Under the pieces are notes generated by a model that had not been told where the DNA came from, did no database searches, and saw only the letters and a list, made by a program, of their open reading frames with translations. This document shows, in pieces, positions 33,546-46,699 of a stretch of 64,000 bases of DNA. Each line of letters opens with the position of its first letter. Positions within the stretch are counted from its first letter, which is position 1. The stretch is from Brachypodius melanocephalos (taxonomy: Eukaryota; Chordata; Aves; Passeriformes; Pycnonotidae). The position numbers and the translations under genes are program-made. The stretch lies in contig VZSR01003806.1 in assembly GCA_013398615.1 (NCBI GenBank), positions 19,726,347 to 19,790,346 of the forward strand, in the 5' to 3' direction.

Positions 33546-33589
33546 CACGCATAAAAAAATTTAGCAAAAAAACAGCTTTAGAAACAAAA

Positions 33590-33690
33590 TTATGGAATTC
33601 TTGGGGTGGTCCTGTGCAGGTCCAGGAGCTGAACTCGACGATCTTTATGGACGCCTTACAACTCAGGATATTCTACAATTTTGTGAGTCC
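33590..33690 (+). mobile_element. CR1 tail, 'TCAGGATATTCT' subfamily
   Basis: Sense CR1 tail: GGTCCTGTGCAGGTCCAGGA followed by CAACTCAGGATATTCTACAA. It sits directly behind another CR1. Confidence 0.7.
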
Positions 33691-34002
33691 AGCTTAGATG
33701 CTGCTAGGTCATGAGTAAAAAATACTTGATGTACAGATATTCCTGGAAGAGCCAAGCTGAAGAAGCCAACAGACACCAATGGTGCAGCCAGCCCTGAATT
33801 TGTGGGACTGATTTGCGGGTCACAGGAACACTGGATGTATGGGTAGAACCTCTAAAACGGGCTGGACACCCATGTTGGGTAATGATAAAATGCAATTTTA
33901 GCAGCCTTCACAGGGGTTGGGCTGGCATTTTGGCTACAGAGTGGTGAATGCAGGTTCAGGTGTTTCTGCAGGAATGAGTCAAAAGGAGCTCTTCCAAAGA
34001 TC

Positions 34003-34290
34003 ATGGAATCATAGAATATCCTAAGTTGGAAGGAACCCACAAGGATCATTGATCCAGCTCCCGGCCCTGCCCAAGACACCCCAACAATCCCACTCTGTGC
34101 ATCCCTGAGAGCATTGTCCAAACTCTCCTGGAGGTCTGGCAGCCTTGGGGCTGTGACCATTCCCTGGGGATCCTGTTCAGTGCCTGACCACCCTCTGGGG
34201 GAAGAGCCTTTCCTTCCAACCTAAACCTCCCTGGACTCAGTTTCACACCATTGCCTCAGGTTCTGTCACTTCAAAGCTTTACCCATCTCA
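34003..34290 (-). mobile_element. CR1 LINE 3' fragment, 'TCAGGATATTCT' subfamily
   Basis: Reverse-complement CR1: GGAATCATAGAATATCCTAA, then CCACAAGGATCATTGATCCA and GGGGCTGTGACCATTCCCTG. Closely related to the copy at 27845. Confidence 0.85.
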
Positions 34291-34910
34291 CTTTTACGGT
34301 GAGCAGCCCTGCACCACCTACTGCTGTTGGCTGCTTTTCCTCTGCCAGGGCAAAAGAGATCTAAAGTAATTTCTGATGAGAATCCAGCACTTTCTGCAAA
34401 AGGGATGTGGAGGACAGTGACAGGCAGCCTTGGGATTGCATGGGCGGGTACAGGAAAGGAAACAAGACCAAATCGAGCAGAAAAGCAGAAGTCTTGGCTC
34501 ACCGTTTGCCTCAGCCCCACGAAGCTGCCATGGAAAAAGAGGTTAATACCCAAGTAAGCCAATAGAGTTTCACTCTGAGGGCAGCTCCAAAAAACCCCCT
34601 AAGCCTACTGAAATCACAGAATGAGCCCCCTTTCCATGCAGATTCTGTGGTGGGTGCAACAAAGTGTTTTAACGGTTCACCAAGATCAGATATTTTAATT
34701 CATTTTAAAACTTAAAAATGTCTCCTTTTTTTAAGAACACATTTTTAAAAGGAAATAGATTCAAAACCCCTAAAAAAGTTACTTTGAAAACGCAGATCTA
34801 ACCTATTATGAAGGGTTTTAAATGCTGAATTTCTCTTTGCAAGTCCTCCCCTGTCCTGAAAGAATTGCTGAAATCAATTCACTTCAGATGCGATAATTTA
34901 AGTATTCCAG

Positions 34911-34918
34911 ATTTGCAT
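34911..34918 (+). promoter_or_regulatory. Perfect octamer motif ATTTGCAT
   Basis: Exact octamer, the binding site of OCT1/OCT2 (POU2F1/2), in an AT-rich CR1-free part of probable BLK intron 1. The site is seen in the sequence; use as a B-cell element is inference. Confidence 0.4.
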
Positions 34919-35344
34919 TTTTGCATGAGCGAGGAGTGAAAAAGTTCAGTAAAAAAATTTTCCTCCTATGTTCTCAGCACATCACAGATGCATTCAATTC
35001 TCTTTCCTCTCAATAAAATAGTTCTTCAGAACATTTCCTGACCTGGCACCCTCGGATTGCTTTGCAAGACACAAAACGGAAGAATTACTGAAGATCTTGG
35101 TGGATCAGCTCCTTGAATAAGAAGGAAGATTTACTACTGAAGCGATTTTTGCCGTGACCGTTTTCTACTTCTGCTGGGTTTCGGTCAAGTCCTTTTTAGC
35201 TCATATTTTGGAATAATTTGCGGCTTCGGTGCTAAGAGGAGGTAAGAAGACAAGTCCAAACCAATGCGCTGTGCTATAAAGAGCCCTGAAACCATGAGCA
35301 AGGTCTTTCTAAGAGGCAGAAGGTAGAGGCTACAGCCATCCCCT

Positions 35345-35492
35345 GTGACATGGTGGCCAAAATCTGGCTGACCCATCCCTGGAAATGTTCAAGGCCAGGG
35401 TGGATGAGCCTTGGGATAGTGGAAGGTGTCCCTGCCCACGGCTTTAAGGTCCCTCCCAATCAAAACCAAACTATTCTGTGATTCCCTGATTC
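35345..35492 (+). mobile_element. CR1 LINE 3' fragment
   Basis: Sense CR1: CATCCCTGGAAATGTTCAAG, TGGGATAGTGGAAGGTGTCC, tail CTATTCTGTGATTCC, with an internal deletion. Confidence 0.8.
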
Positions 35493-36346
35493 CAGCACAT
35501 CAGGACATCCCCGTGAAGAGCTGGAGAGCCCAGAGCAAGAAGCATCGTGGTTCTTGCTGGGGAGTGAAGCAGATGTTGGGTTTCCATGTTGCATCCTCAT
35601 TGGAGAACTGGGAATATCCTGCTGGCAGTGTTCAGACCCCATTCCAGCCCTGATCTTTGATGGATACCAGGTTGTAATTGTTCAGTGAGGACTCTGTCAA
35701 ACACTCTGGTCCATGCCAAAGGTCCTTGAAGGGAAGATGAAGGACCCCCAGGAGCAGCTGGGCTCTCCTGCTGAGGTGAGCTGCTGATGTTGGGGCTGAT
35801 CCATCATAAAACCTCTCACATCCGAAGAACCCCAAAGCAGCTGTAGCTACCTCTTTCTCTTGGCCCCATCCTCCTCTTTCCCCTTTCCAGTGCATCCCTC
35901 CTCCCTGGCTTGGACTCTGTCCAGGTCCCAGTCTTGAGCACAGCCAGTGTGGCCAAATTTTCTTGGAAATATCTGTTCCCTGGCAGCCTAGGGCAGATGG
36001 ACAACAAATCCAGGAGCTTTGTGTACTAAATGAGGGGTACACATTTCAAGAAAGAGCCTGAAGCCCACTGGCTTATTTTAGGACCTTCTGCTACAATCTA
36101 AGCCAGCTTTCAATTTCTATGACAATTTATATCTGCCATAAATCTACCATTTTTCTTAGGCCATGATTTGCAGGTGAACCTGGCCCAAGCAAGCAAACCA
36201 AGCAGAAAATCCATCTGTTCCAGGCCTTTCAGAAGAGCTGGGACAATCTAGGGGGGAAGGCTGTGTGAGGCTGGGGTGGGTGTGGGAGTGCACAGATTTC
36301 CAGGACCTTGAGTTTAAGCAGACACAGAAAGTTTTTTGACAGCAAT

Positions 36347-36360
36347 AAAAAAAAAAAAAA
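36347..36360 (+). repeat. A14 run
   Basis: Run of A following CAAT. No target-site duplication or retrogene was recognised beside it. Confidence 0.8.
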
Positions 36361-36379
36361 TAAAGAGAAGAAGATAATA

Positions 36380-39200
36380 AAAGCTTCTTGCTCGTTCCAG
36401 AAGAAGAAAACAGCCTCTTGTTGCCAGGGTTGTCATTCCTTAATCAAAACATCTGTCTGGAGGAAAAATGGCTGCTTACATTGAGCTTTGGATCCCGCTG
36501 GAAGCCGACGGATGCTCGGCTGGGCTGCAGGAGGCTGCAGGCCAGGAAACAGAGCCAGGGATCAGGGTCTTGGAAAGGGGAAAAGCAGGAGGGTAGACTG
36601 CTTATCCCACCTCCCTTCATGCTTCCCTCAAGAGCTCAGCCCAGGCAGCAGGGTGGGATGTCTGCTGGGAATGTCTCTGCAGGACTAGAGGGGGCAGTGG
36701 GTTGCACTGGAGTGGGCAAGGAGGAGGATGAGTCCAGGAGACCGAGGCACATCTCTCTGGGTACCTGCAGCCACTCTGGGTTCTTCAGGTGGGACAGGTT
36801 TTGTGACAAAACTGCACTGCCCAAAAGCACTTCCTGCAGAGCCTGGAATTTCAACCCAAATTTCAACTCAAACCGCTCTCTGACCAGTGTTGGCGTGGGC
36901 CAAATTGTGAATGGATCCTGGGTGAGTTGGGGCACAGCAGGCAGAAATTCTCTCTGCAGGCCACCCCTATCCGACATCCAAACCCTATGGAAATGGCACG
37001 GGCCATGGTCCCTTGGCCAGAATTCCCTGATGCTCCGTTCTACAGCACTTGGAGGACACATCACAGGAATCTGTAGGGATGTGGGGGGGTCCTGGCCCTC
37101 CCAGCCCTGAGAACATGCGGAGATGGATGAACTCCACTCCTCTATATACGGCCACCCAAACTTCTGCCCTGGGAAAGGACCTTCTTGGAGGCCCTGTATC
37201 CCAGAGGATGACTTTTCCTAGGAAGAGGACAGCATTTTATAGGACCCAGAGGAGAAATGAACCTGGTGGCAGACTGGTGCTCAGGAATTCAGTTCCTTGG
37301 GTCAGGTCTCAGAGGGAAAGATGATCCCTCCCACCACACTCAGCTGAGGCAAAGGGCTATGGGGAGGGATGTACATCTCCAATTCCTCACCTGAACAGCT
37401 GCAAGTGCATGCCAAGAATAGCAGTGGGATGCCAGAGCACTTCCCTACTCATCACAGCTGTGTCCAGGTCCTGTCAGCCTTCCCCACATGTAAACCCTCT
37501 CTTCTCCTCCAGTCTCTGGGAGAATGGGGAGGATGGGAGTGCCAGGATGTGCACACCTGGCACTTCTTTGTCCTCCCCTCCTTTTGCAGCAGACCGAGGG
37601 AAAAGCATCCCTGCAAACCATCCCTCGGTGCCTGATCCAGCAGGCGCTGGGAATTGCCTCCATCATCTCTCTAACACTCAGATTGTGGGGAGAAGAAATA
37701 GGACAAGGAGGCATGAGAGAGTGGATGAAGACAGAGAAAAACCTGCTGGGCTTCTCCCCACCCTCAGGGGAACGTGGATAGGGGTGGGATGTCCCCGACT
37801 TGCCTGCTTCCCACGCTGCTGCTCCGGGGGACACGATCCGAGGACGCACGAGCCACTGGTCGGACCCATGACAGATGCTCCATGGGGCTGAAGGCCCTTC
37901 CCAAATTTTTCTTTCAGAGGCCTCTGGCTTCCACCACATCCACACCATCCATGAGACCAACAGCTTTACACCCCCGGATCGCAGGAGCAGCCTGGTTTTG
38001 CAAACGCTTTTAATGGGATTTCTTTTTTTAATCAGGTCTTTGTGTCAGAACTGACTCTTTTCTCCCCCCCAAAGGATTCCTTGCTCTATTTTGATTATAA
38101 AAATCTTCCCCTGGGTGGGGGTGGGAGTTGCGCTTCCCAGACAACCTGGCCAATGAAAATAACAATTAGGAAGGTGAGAAATGCGAAGTGAATCCAGACA
38201 CAAACCCCAGCAAATGCCACAGGCTATTAACAGCTGTCATTAAAAACAGTGAAAATGGCTGTGAATGGATTGTGCTTCTGCTATGCAAACCACCAAATTT
38301 TAGGAAACAACCCAACAGACTGGCTTTGCAATGATCTTTCCCTTCTGTGACTAAAAAAAGACATTTTACTGATGAAACACATCTTATTCCAGCCAGACCC
38401 ATCCCTCTATGAACCTACTCAACCATAGCAGCGTGGTCTAACAAATTAAAACCTGGTCAGGGACTTGTGGGTGGCTCTGAGGAAGTGACTTTCTCACTTT
38501 GCCTCAGCATGTTCAATTGAGAGGCTGAAACTCTGTCCTGGGAGATAAACGCTGTATAAGAAGCAGGATTTGTTTCTACAGAGGCTTCCCATGGCGGGTG
38601 CGTAACGAGCTGGCTCCTCCTGGGGTGTTTTCAGTGTATTTTCTTAAGCTGTTACAAACACGAGGCCCCCAAAAAACCACCACGGTCACCTCTGTGGGTA
38701 GCTGCATGGCGTCATCTTTGCGTTGTAAGCGGCAGCAGGAGGGAAAAGGGCGCTCGGTCTCAGCCAGCTCGAGGCTGGGATGGCCTCACATCGTTTACAC
38801 TTCAGCTGCCCCCACTGAGCAGGACAAACATGAGCCAACATCTGCCGGCTGTGATGCACAAGCTGAAGGTCACCCCACGCTGGCGGTGTTGTTTACAGGA
38901 GGGAAAAGCTTCACGGGGCAGATCTGAGCTGAGGTCATGGCAGAAGACCTTAACCAGCCACAGGACATGAGGACAACAAGAGGGTGGCTGAGGACACGAT
39001 GATGCGTGAGGTGGGGGCGGCTGCTCCAGGGTGCACGTGGCTGGTGCCCCCTCTGGGGACATGGGATGGGAAGCAGCCTTGGCTCTGCAGCCGTGCTCCT
39101 GATAAAGGAAGTTAATCCCATGGAAGGCTGCAAGGCTGTCTGGGCCATACATGGGGGCCTGCAAGTCCTTCGGGGTCACACTGACTCCATCACCCTGGAG
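36380..39200. other. CR1-free part of probable BLK intron 1
   Basis: About 2.8 kb without recognisable repeats. Open frames such as 36388-37110 (240 codons, plus) and 36636-37064 (minus) show no domain and no supporting splice or start context. I see no gene in it. Confidence 0.55.
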
Positions 39201-39207
39201 GGTCAGC

Positions 39208-39560
39208 ACAGAATCTCACAATCTCTAAATCCCAGAATCCCAGAACCCCAGAATCCCAGAATAGTTTGGGATTGGAAGGAGCCTCTGGAGATCACCCAGT
39301 CCAACCCTCTTGCTAAAGCAGGATCACCTGTAACAGGTGACACAAGAACACAACCAGGTGTGTTTGGAATGTCTCCAGAGAAGAAACTCCCTGGGCAGCT
39401 GTTTCAGTGCTTTGACACTCTCAACATAAGGAATTTCTTCATCGTGGTTGAGGTAAAACATCTTGTGGTTTATTTTATGTCCATTTCTACTCATCCTGGG
39501 CACCACTAAAAAGAGCCTGGCACCGTCCTCTGACACTCTCCAGGCCTGGGTGACACTGAA
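39208..39560 (-). mobile_element. CR1 LINE 3' fragment
   Basis: Reverse-complement CR1 of another subfamily: AGTTTGGGATTGGAAGGAGC, TCACCCAGTCCAACCCTCTT. It is preceded by four to five copies of an 8-bp CCCAGAAT tail repeat at 39226-39263. Confidence 0.85.
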
Positions 39561-39653
39561 GACAATCAGAACAGGCCTCAGCCAGGTGTGCCTGCTCTTA
39601 GAGACACAGAAATGAGGAAGCCCTTGCAGATTTGCTGAACTCCCCCCTTGCCA

Positions 39654-39661
39654 ATTTGCAT
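39654..39661 (+). promoter_or_regulatory. Perfect octamer motif ATTTGCAT
   Basis: Exact octamer. In the BLK sense it reads GGAAATGCAAAT, so an ETS-like GGAA core lies directly beside it, the arrangement of PU.1/OCT composite sites. Function is inferred only. Confidence 0.4.
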
Positions 39662-40565
39662 TTCCTTTCCCAATTCTCCTCCTGCTGAGGGCAGGGGATG
39701 GAGGTGGAGCTGCTCAGGTTTGAGGCTGGGGAAGGAGAGGACAGTGTCAGGTTAGGTGGAGTGCTTTGAGATTTAGGACGGGTCCCCACCACTTGGTGGG
39801 CGACCTCTCTTTGCTAAATGAGCTTCACTTCCTATCCCTATGAAAAGGGAAGTTGCTCTTTTAGAAAGCTGCTGTCATCCACCGCCGAGGTGGGAAGGAG
39901 GAGCTACCACGAGGTGCAGCAAAGGCTGAGCACTGAAGCAGGGTCTGCCAAGTCATCCTGGGAGCAGGGAGACAGCATGGCAGCTCCAGACAGAAACCTG
40001 CTTCTGATTTGAGACACATTCTCTCCGCTGGCAGCGGGGAAACCCAGCAGATGCAGCCGCCTGCTGCAAAGGCCGTCCCAGTGACGGCCGCAGTTCGAGC
40101 CGCTCAAAAGCAAGAATTAAAAATAAAAAGGTTTGGATGTGGTGTGGGCATGGTTGGTCTTCTGCATCTCAGGAAGGTCTTTGTGGAATCTAAGGTAGCC
40201 TGTGTGTCACCTGGGGCACATCCCTTCATCCCGAGGCCTCCTCTGTTTCCCCCAGCCTAGGGATCTCGCAACCACAAGATGAAGTTTCTGGAGCCCAGAA
40301 GCCCAGACAATTCTCCTCCTCAGCCCAGGGATGTCCTCTGAAAGCAGCTGGAGGAGGAACCCTGAGAAAGCTTGTGGAAAAGGGCACTAAGAAGGGAGAA
40401 AGTCTCTCATTTGCAGCTCCCAGTCACTCCAGATGGGCTCCGTCTGTCCCTGTGATCTCACTCAGCCGAGCAGGGTCTTTCTGGTGGTGGCTTCACCCAC
40501 CCTGTTTTCATACATCAGCCCCCAGGTGTTCTCCAGTGTCTTTGCAGGCCCCTACACGAGTGTGA

Positions 40566-40860
40566 AATCACGGAATCACAGAATCATGAAATAGTTTGGG
40601 TTGGAAGGGACCTTAGAGCTCATCCAGTGCCACCCCCTGCCATGGGCAGGGACACCTTCCACTGTCCCAGGCTGCTCCAAGCTCCCTCCAGCCTGGCCTT
40701 GGACACTTCCAGTGATCCAGGGGCACCCACAGCTTCTCTGGGCACCCTGTGCCAGGCTATCCCCACCCTTACAGGGAAGAAATTCTTCCTAAATCCAATC
40801 TAAACCTGCTCTCTGTCAGTTTGAAGCCATTCCTGGGAAAGTCTCCCTCCAGGTGACCCC
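40566..40860 (-). mobile_element. CR1 LINE 3' fragment
   Basis: Reverse-complement CR1: AATCACGGAATCACAGAATC-like start, GTTTGGGTTGGAAGGGACCT, CCATGGGCAGGGACACCTTC, ending near AAGCCATTCCTGGG. Confidence 0.88.
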
Positions 40861-40999
40861 ACACCCACCAGGATGACCCCACAGCCACCTCCTGCACAGC
40901 CTCCTTCTGCAGCAATGCCCATCCCATGGCATTTTATCCATTTCACACTGATCCAAAGGCATTCCTGGCGGGATTTCTGCTGCAGAGGTGACTCCAGCT

Positions 41000-43600
41000 T
41001 TGCCCCAAACCCTCCAAGAAGGGTGAAGGTACCTCAGCTTTCCCAGCTGGCCCCCAGGACTGCTCCCCCATGCTGCTGCTGCTGCAAAAGCTGGGCAGCT
41101 CCTTTCCTCCAGACATTGTTTTCATGGGCTGGCCAAGCTTTTCTCTTCCCTTTTAGGAATGAGTAGTCTCCTTTACCGTCAGAACCTCCCTGTTCCCGCT
41201 CCTCCAGCAGATTAAAAGCTTGTTGACAGTGTCCTGCTGCTCTGGAAGATGCTGATGTGTTATAACCAACCCACGAGACTCCATTTCGAGAGGCCATTTT
41301 TGGAGCTCTCCGAGGACTTTTTGAACGCTGAGGCAGCATCTCAACTACTGAAACAGGCAATATTGGTGTTCCTTTCCCACTCTTAAATATTTGGTAGCTG
41401 CATCCAAACTGCTGGTGGTCCTCAGAAGATTCTGGATTATATTTATCCATGTATGTTCATTACATTTATTTAAAATCTATCCTGATTCCACCAGCCCTTC
41501 TGTTGGATCTCTACTTTCCAAGAGGCAGGCTATCCCTTTTCCCCTGGTTTGAAGGAAAACAGATTTTCCCTGATCCCATCCCTGTTTGGGATGACATTCA
41601 GACACAGGCACCAGATCACCCCGAGTGCAGGGTGAGGATGGGATCCCTCTTGTTTCACTACCATTATTTGTTGTTAAATCCCATTGGTTTTGCAGGGATA
41701 TCTCCAGGGACTGGGATGAAAAAGCAAGTTTTGCTTGATGGCAACTGGGAGATATTCTGCTAGTAATTGCCACAAAGAGATTTTGTCTGGATCCTGTGAG
41801 GAAAAGCCTTTTTAAACAGAGAAAGTGACTCCTACCCAGAGCAGTTCTCCCTGCCAGGCTTGTCCCACACTCAAAACATGACTATTCTTGGCTACTTGCA
41901 GCAGCCAAGACCTTGTCTCAGTAGTATTTCCTTTCTGATGCTGGTAAAGAAAGAAGGAACCCATTACTTTTTAATCCCTTATACAAAATTAGATTAACTC
42001 GCTTTTCAGAATTAAAATAATATCAAAATATCCTTATGGTGCTCAAAGGAGACAGGAATGTGGCAGAGCAAAGCCAAACCTCACAACCAGGTTTGTTACA
42101 GAAAGTCATTATTTATGGCACTGAAGTGATGGGGCTGATTCACTCTCAGGTAACATCACATTTGATCTGGACTGAATTTATTGCTTCAGAGCCAGGACAA
42201 ATCTTATTTCCTAAAGTTTCTTTGCCAATGTCTATCCTCTGCCTGGCATCAGCAGTATTGCACTGAAACAACCAGGATTTTTCTCACCTGGTTAGGACCA
42301 GTCTTGTACAGAGTCCCACATTCACAATTCCCTTCCACTCACAGTTATTATTCCTTGCAGACCACTCAGTGACTTTTAGAATGCTTTTTCCAACTTCTTC
42401 ACCACAATTTTTAGGGGAAAAAAAAAAGCATTCCATGGGAAATCACCACCTTTCAAAAGTTTCTGTCACAGGAACACCATGAATATTGGCACCTTTCACT
42501 GGAAAAAAATAATAATAATTGTGCAAGTTTGCTGCCTTAATGCCTCAAGCAGCTGTGCTCTTCTTCCTCTGCTTCTAAAATGGTCAGGGCCAAATACACA
42601 GGAGACAGCCAGGAAAAAATGTTGAGATAAAAGTCAGTTTAAAGCTTTTCTATCAATTTCTCTGTTTGCTTAGCACAACTTCACTTCTCCCTCTTTCAAT
42701 CGCGTATTGCAGGTGACACCTTGATTTTTCCACAACCTCTGCTCAAAGCCCACTTCCCAAGCATCATCCTCCCACAGACGCATTTTGAGATGTTCTGCCC
42801 CGAATTTCGTGGTTCCAAGTCATTCACATAACCATGGCTCAGTTGTTGGGTAAGGAATTGTCTGGGCTGAAAGAAGTCTGGCTGTTCCTCTGCACCAGGC
42901 ATTTTGTTATGGTTTTTCTTTCCCACCCCGGGTTTCATGGAGAAGAGAGACCTTCCATGTACAAAAAACCACCATCCTGTAGTAATTTGGGACCATGGGG
43001 ACCTGGGCATGGGGCCAAGCACCTCTTCTGCCTCTTGGCTGTAAGGTCTCTTTATCAAGGGACAAAGAGTTTTTCATCCAACCTTCACCCACCAAAATCA
43101 CTTCCAATTTTGCCATCACCGAGGCAGACCAGACATCCTGGACACTGAGTGATTTTTTCATTCTTCTCTGCTCGTTAAGTAGCAAAGAATTCATTTGTGA
43201 GCCATGTGTTTATTATTTCTGCTCTGTGTCCTACGTGCCTGACACACAGGACCCCAGGGGTGCTGCTCGCTGCTTTTTGATCAGTAACACATTCCACGGC
43301 TTCCAGAGGAGCAGAAATCGTCAGTGAGATTGGGTCAGATCTGGAAAACTGTTTTATAAGTATGGAAGTAAATAAATAAAGAGGGAGAAGTGCAGGGGGA
43401 TGATTTTGAAAAGCACATTTCGGTTCAGAAGCCACGTGTATTTTGCAGGGCAGCAGAAACATAGGAGTGGCACCACGAAGGTCATTGATCTCAGAGACCC
43501 CTTAACTTGTACTTCAAAGCTTTCAGTGATGGAAATTCCCACTGCTTCCCATCAGTCTATCCCAGCCCTCCAAATCCCACAGCCTTAAAATTACTTCCTA
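41000..43600. other. CR1-free part of probable BLK intron 1
   Basis: No repeat family, exon or RNA recognised. There is a CTG run near 41070-41085 (TGCTGCTGCTGCTGC) and an A-run near 42418-42427. Confidence 0.5.
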
Positions 43601-43649
43601 ACAACCACCACTAATTTCCTTCACTGAAAGGCTCATGACTGCCCGTCCT

Positions 43650-43805
43650 GCCCATGGTGGATGTCCCATCCCTGGAATTGTTTAAGACTAGGTTGGACAG
43701 AGCTTGGAAAAACCTGGGATGGTAGAATGTTTGCCTTCCCATGGCAGGAAGTTGGAATGAGCTGATCCTTAAGGTCCCTTCCAACACAAACCCTTCCATG
43801 ATTCC
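43650..43805 (+). mobile_element. CR1 LINE 3' fragment
   Basis: Sense CR1: CCCATCCCTGGAATTGTTTA, AGGTTGGACAGAGCTTGGAA, tail CCCTTCCATGATTCCA. Confidence 0.85.
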
Positions 43806-45787
43806 ACGGCGGACAGCAAGTTTATTCCCTCCCTCATTGCTGTGTCTCCAGCAAATGAAGCAACAGCATTCCTTACAGTAATTCCACACAGTTCACACTT
43901 CCCACACCTTTGCTCAACCGTGTCCCTCCCCTTCAGGCATTTATCACTGGGTTTGGAAGTTTGAATAGGCAAGGCCACAATGGTTTTGAAATTAAAAATG
44001 ACCAGTATTAACAAAGACAAAATTGCTCTGTAAAACCACAGAACATTGTTCTCCTGCTCAGCTGCAAATTTTTCTTGGAAAAAATTGTAATTAAACCCCC
44101 TTTTTTTAAAAACTTCTAAACATGGCACTGCTGTGGTTTGAGCTTGGGTTTTGGTGGTGGGGTGGAGTTTTTGGCTGGACATTGTGAGGGATTTAAACCT
44201 GATACGGAAAACAGTCTGACCTGTGAGAAGAAAACGTCTTGTCCAGCATGAAACATTGGAATTATGGTTTACATTCCTATTTATTTTTAAGCAAGAACCA
44301 TGACCCTGCATAGCCTGTTTTGTCCAGTGATGCCCAGTGGTGCAACTGCTCCTTCCACAAGCAGCATCAGGACCCCAGGGCTGTAATTTGTTGCCAAGAC
44401 CTCTGCAAGGGGAAATTTCATCCTTTTTTGCCCCCCTCAGCTACTTCTGATCTTGCAATGCGGTGTCAGCCGAATGAAAAAAGCTGACTTACACCACATG
44501 GAATTAAGACACGATGGAAACGTTGGGGGTGGCAAAGATTCCAGTAGGATTTAGCCCCGGGTGTCCTGAAAGATTTTTTTGCCCATGATAGAAACCCTGC
44601 AGGAAATGATTGGCTACAAGGGAGCTCACCCACATGGAGGCAACGCTTGGTTGCCTCCAGAGGCTGATGAACTGTGGAGGAGCAGTGAGGAAACTCCTGT
44701 TTTTACACAGATGGAATGGAAAGAATGAGGGGAAGGGAGGACGGCAAATAATGATGAAGTAACAGTGTGCCCAGGAGCTCCTACTCTGCTCAGCACATCC
44801 CTATGATCCCCCTGAAATGCATCCAAGTGAATCCCCCCCTTTCCACACCTGCCTGAGATGACAAAAAACCTCTGGGCTGTTTCTAAAAATGTCCTCAAGG
44901 CCTTTTCGGATGCTGATGTGCCCGTCAAGGCACCACAGAGAATTAAAGGTTGAAAGATCAGTCAGGAGGAAAGTCACAAAGCAGAAATAAAGGAGCTGAT
45001 AGCCGTGTTTGAAAGGGACACACATGCCCGTCCTGGGATATTGTGGGTTTAGTTAAGAGGAGTTGGGAGCACACCATCTTGGCTGAAAGCCCAGGATATT
45101 ACAGCATCCTAGAAAACCCCACACTGATTAAACTGAACATGGGAATTCACTGGAAAAGAAGATGAAGAATAATCAGCATCATGTTTGCAAAATTTTCACT
45201 TAAATATGCCTTGAGTCTTTCCTCCTCCACCAGAAAATTTAGGTTTTGACTTTGCAATGCTCATGGGGCAGCAATAGCCCTGTATTGGCAGAACAAAACA
45301 AGAATGGGCCAGAAGGGTTTTTTCACTGACTTTTAGGTACTAGTATAACGAAAACACTGCAGGAGGTCTGGGAGAAGAAATCAGAATATGAACAAGAAAT
45401 CACAAGCTCTGCAGCCCCCAAATCTTCTGATAAAAATGACCTAAACCTTGACAGAATGACCGACCGAGCATATTAATGAGGGTGCCTGGGCTGCCCTGCA
45501 GCTGTCCTTTTTTTATTCCTCATTTCCATCTGCCTTCTCCATCTCCAGCACGTACCCGAGCTGGGACCGTGTGCGTGTGCTCTGCATGCAGCAGGAACCA
45601 TCACTGCTGGCAGTGTCCTGGTTTTGCACTGTTAAAGATCCATAATCTATTAAATATCAGAGCAGCCTGTCATGAGAGGCAAGAAATAGCCCCAAATCAT
45701 GAGTGGGTTAATTAAAGCGCACTGAAGAGCATTCAGTGAGGCATAATGGGCCACAAAGCCCCAAGAAAACACCTGAGGAGGTCTGAG
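43806..45787. other. Probable BLK intron 1, distal part
   Basis: No repeat or gene recognised. A 180-codon minus-strand open frame (43769-44311) overlaps a CR1 at one end and has no domain. Confidence 0.5.
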
Positions 45788-45795
45788 ATGCAAAT
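45788..45795 (+). promoter_or_regulatory. Perfect octamer motif ATGCAAAT
   Basis: Exact octamer about 0.9 kb inside the probable intron 1 from the candidate first-exon donor. Function is inferred only. Confidence 0.4.
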
Positions 45796-46699
45796 ACCCC
45801 ACAACGCAGCAAGTGCTATTCTCTCCCAAAAGTGCCACAGCAAGCACTGATATCCTGAAATATCCATGCTCCAACTTGGAGCTCTGGAATTTTGAGCCTG
45901 ACCTAAATTTTAATCAGGAATGAAAGTTACAGACTTAGTGCAGATCCTGGGAAGTGACCAGGGTAGAAGAAGCAAGTCCACTCTTCCTACAACTCTGTTA
46001 GATATTTCCAACTTTGCCAGAAGCTTTGTCTACAACCAGCGTTAACTTTGCAGTAGTTTTACCAGCTTCAGTGGAGGAGCTGGTGAAAACAAAATATTGC
46101 ATCCAGTGAGACCATTTAAACCACCTGTGGGGCGGAAGAAAGTAAAAACTCTCAAAAATCCCAAATGTGCATCTCTACAAATGGGGAATTAAAGAGTCGA
46201 CCTTTACCCGCACTGTCTACAGCACCCAAAGGCTGTGTTGGAAGCTGAGCACCTAAACTTCCACCTCCCCTCAACTTCAGAACTGGGTCCCTGATTTGTC
46301 CTTTCTTTTGTCACTCTCATTTCCAAGAAATTCAGTTGGATGAAGCTCATTCACTCCTGGCTATCATCTACTTTTACTGTTTTTAAGAGAGAAAACGTTG
46401 ACTTGCACCTGAGAGAGAACCCACTGGGTGAGCATCATCATGGAGCATCAGTCCCACCTCGGAGCATTCCCAATTCCAGCACTGGGAAGCTGCCAGAAGG
46501 AAAGACAGACACACCCCCTATCCTAGTCCACAGCAGCAGTTTGGCTCGTTGGACATGCCACCCTAAAGGCTTTAATAATCACTGGTCCATAGATGGGCCA
46601 AATCTTTAAATACCCTAAGGGAATACACCCAGTGGAGCACCAGACAACAAACAGGCAGCAGGAAGGAAGGAAGACTGCTGGAAAATCATTTGCACTTAC

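Larger units (their letters stand above)
29708..46699. other. BLK: Probable BLK intron 1
   Basis: BLK genes carry noncoding 5' exon sequence, and the acceptor just before the ATG (29708-29709) shows that a 5' exon lies upstream. If the candidate at 46700 is right, intron 1 is 17 kb. It holds seven CR1 pieces, AT-rich and GAT repeats, one assembly gap and three perfect octamer motifs. AT-rich, CR1-free stretches at 31500-32900 and 34560-35300 show no gene. Confidence 0.5.

Noticed and set aside
36388..37110. Open frame of 240 codons on the plus strand
   Set aside because: No recognisable domain and no supporting splice sites or promoter. It probably lies inside BLK intron 1.
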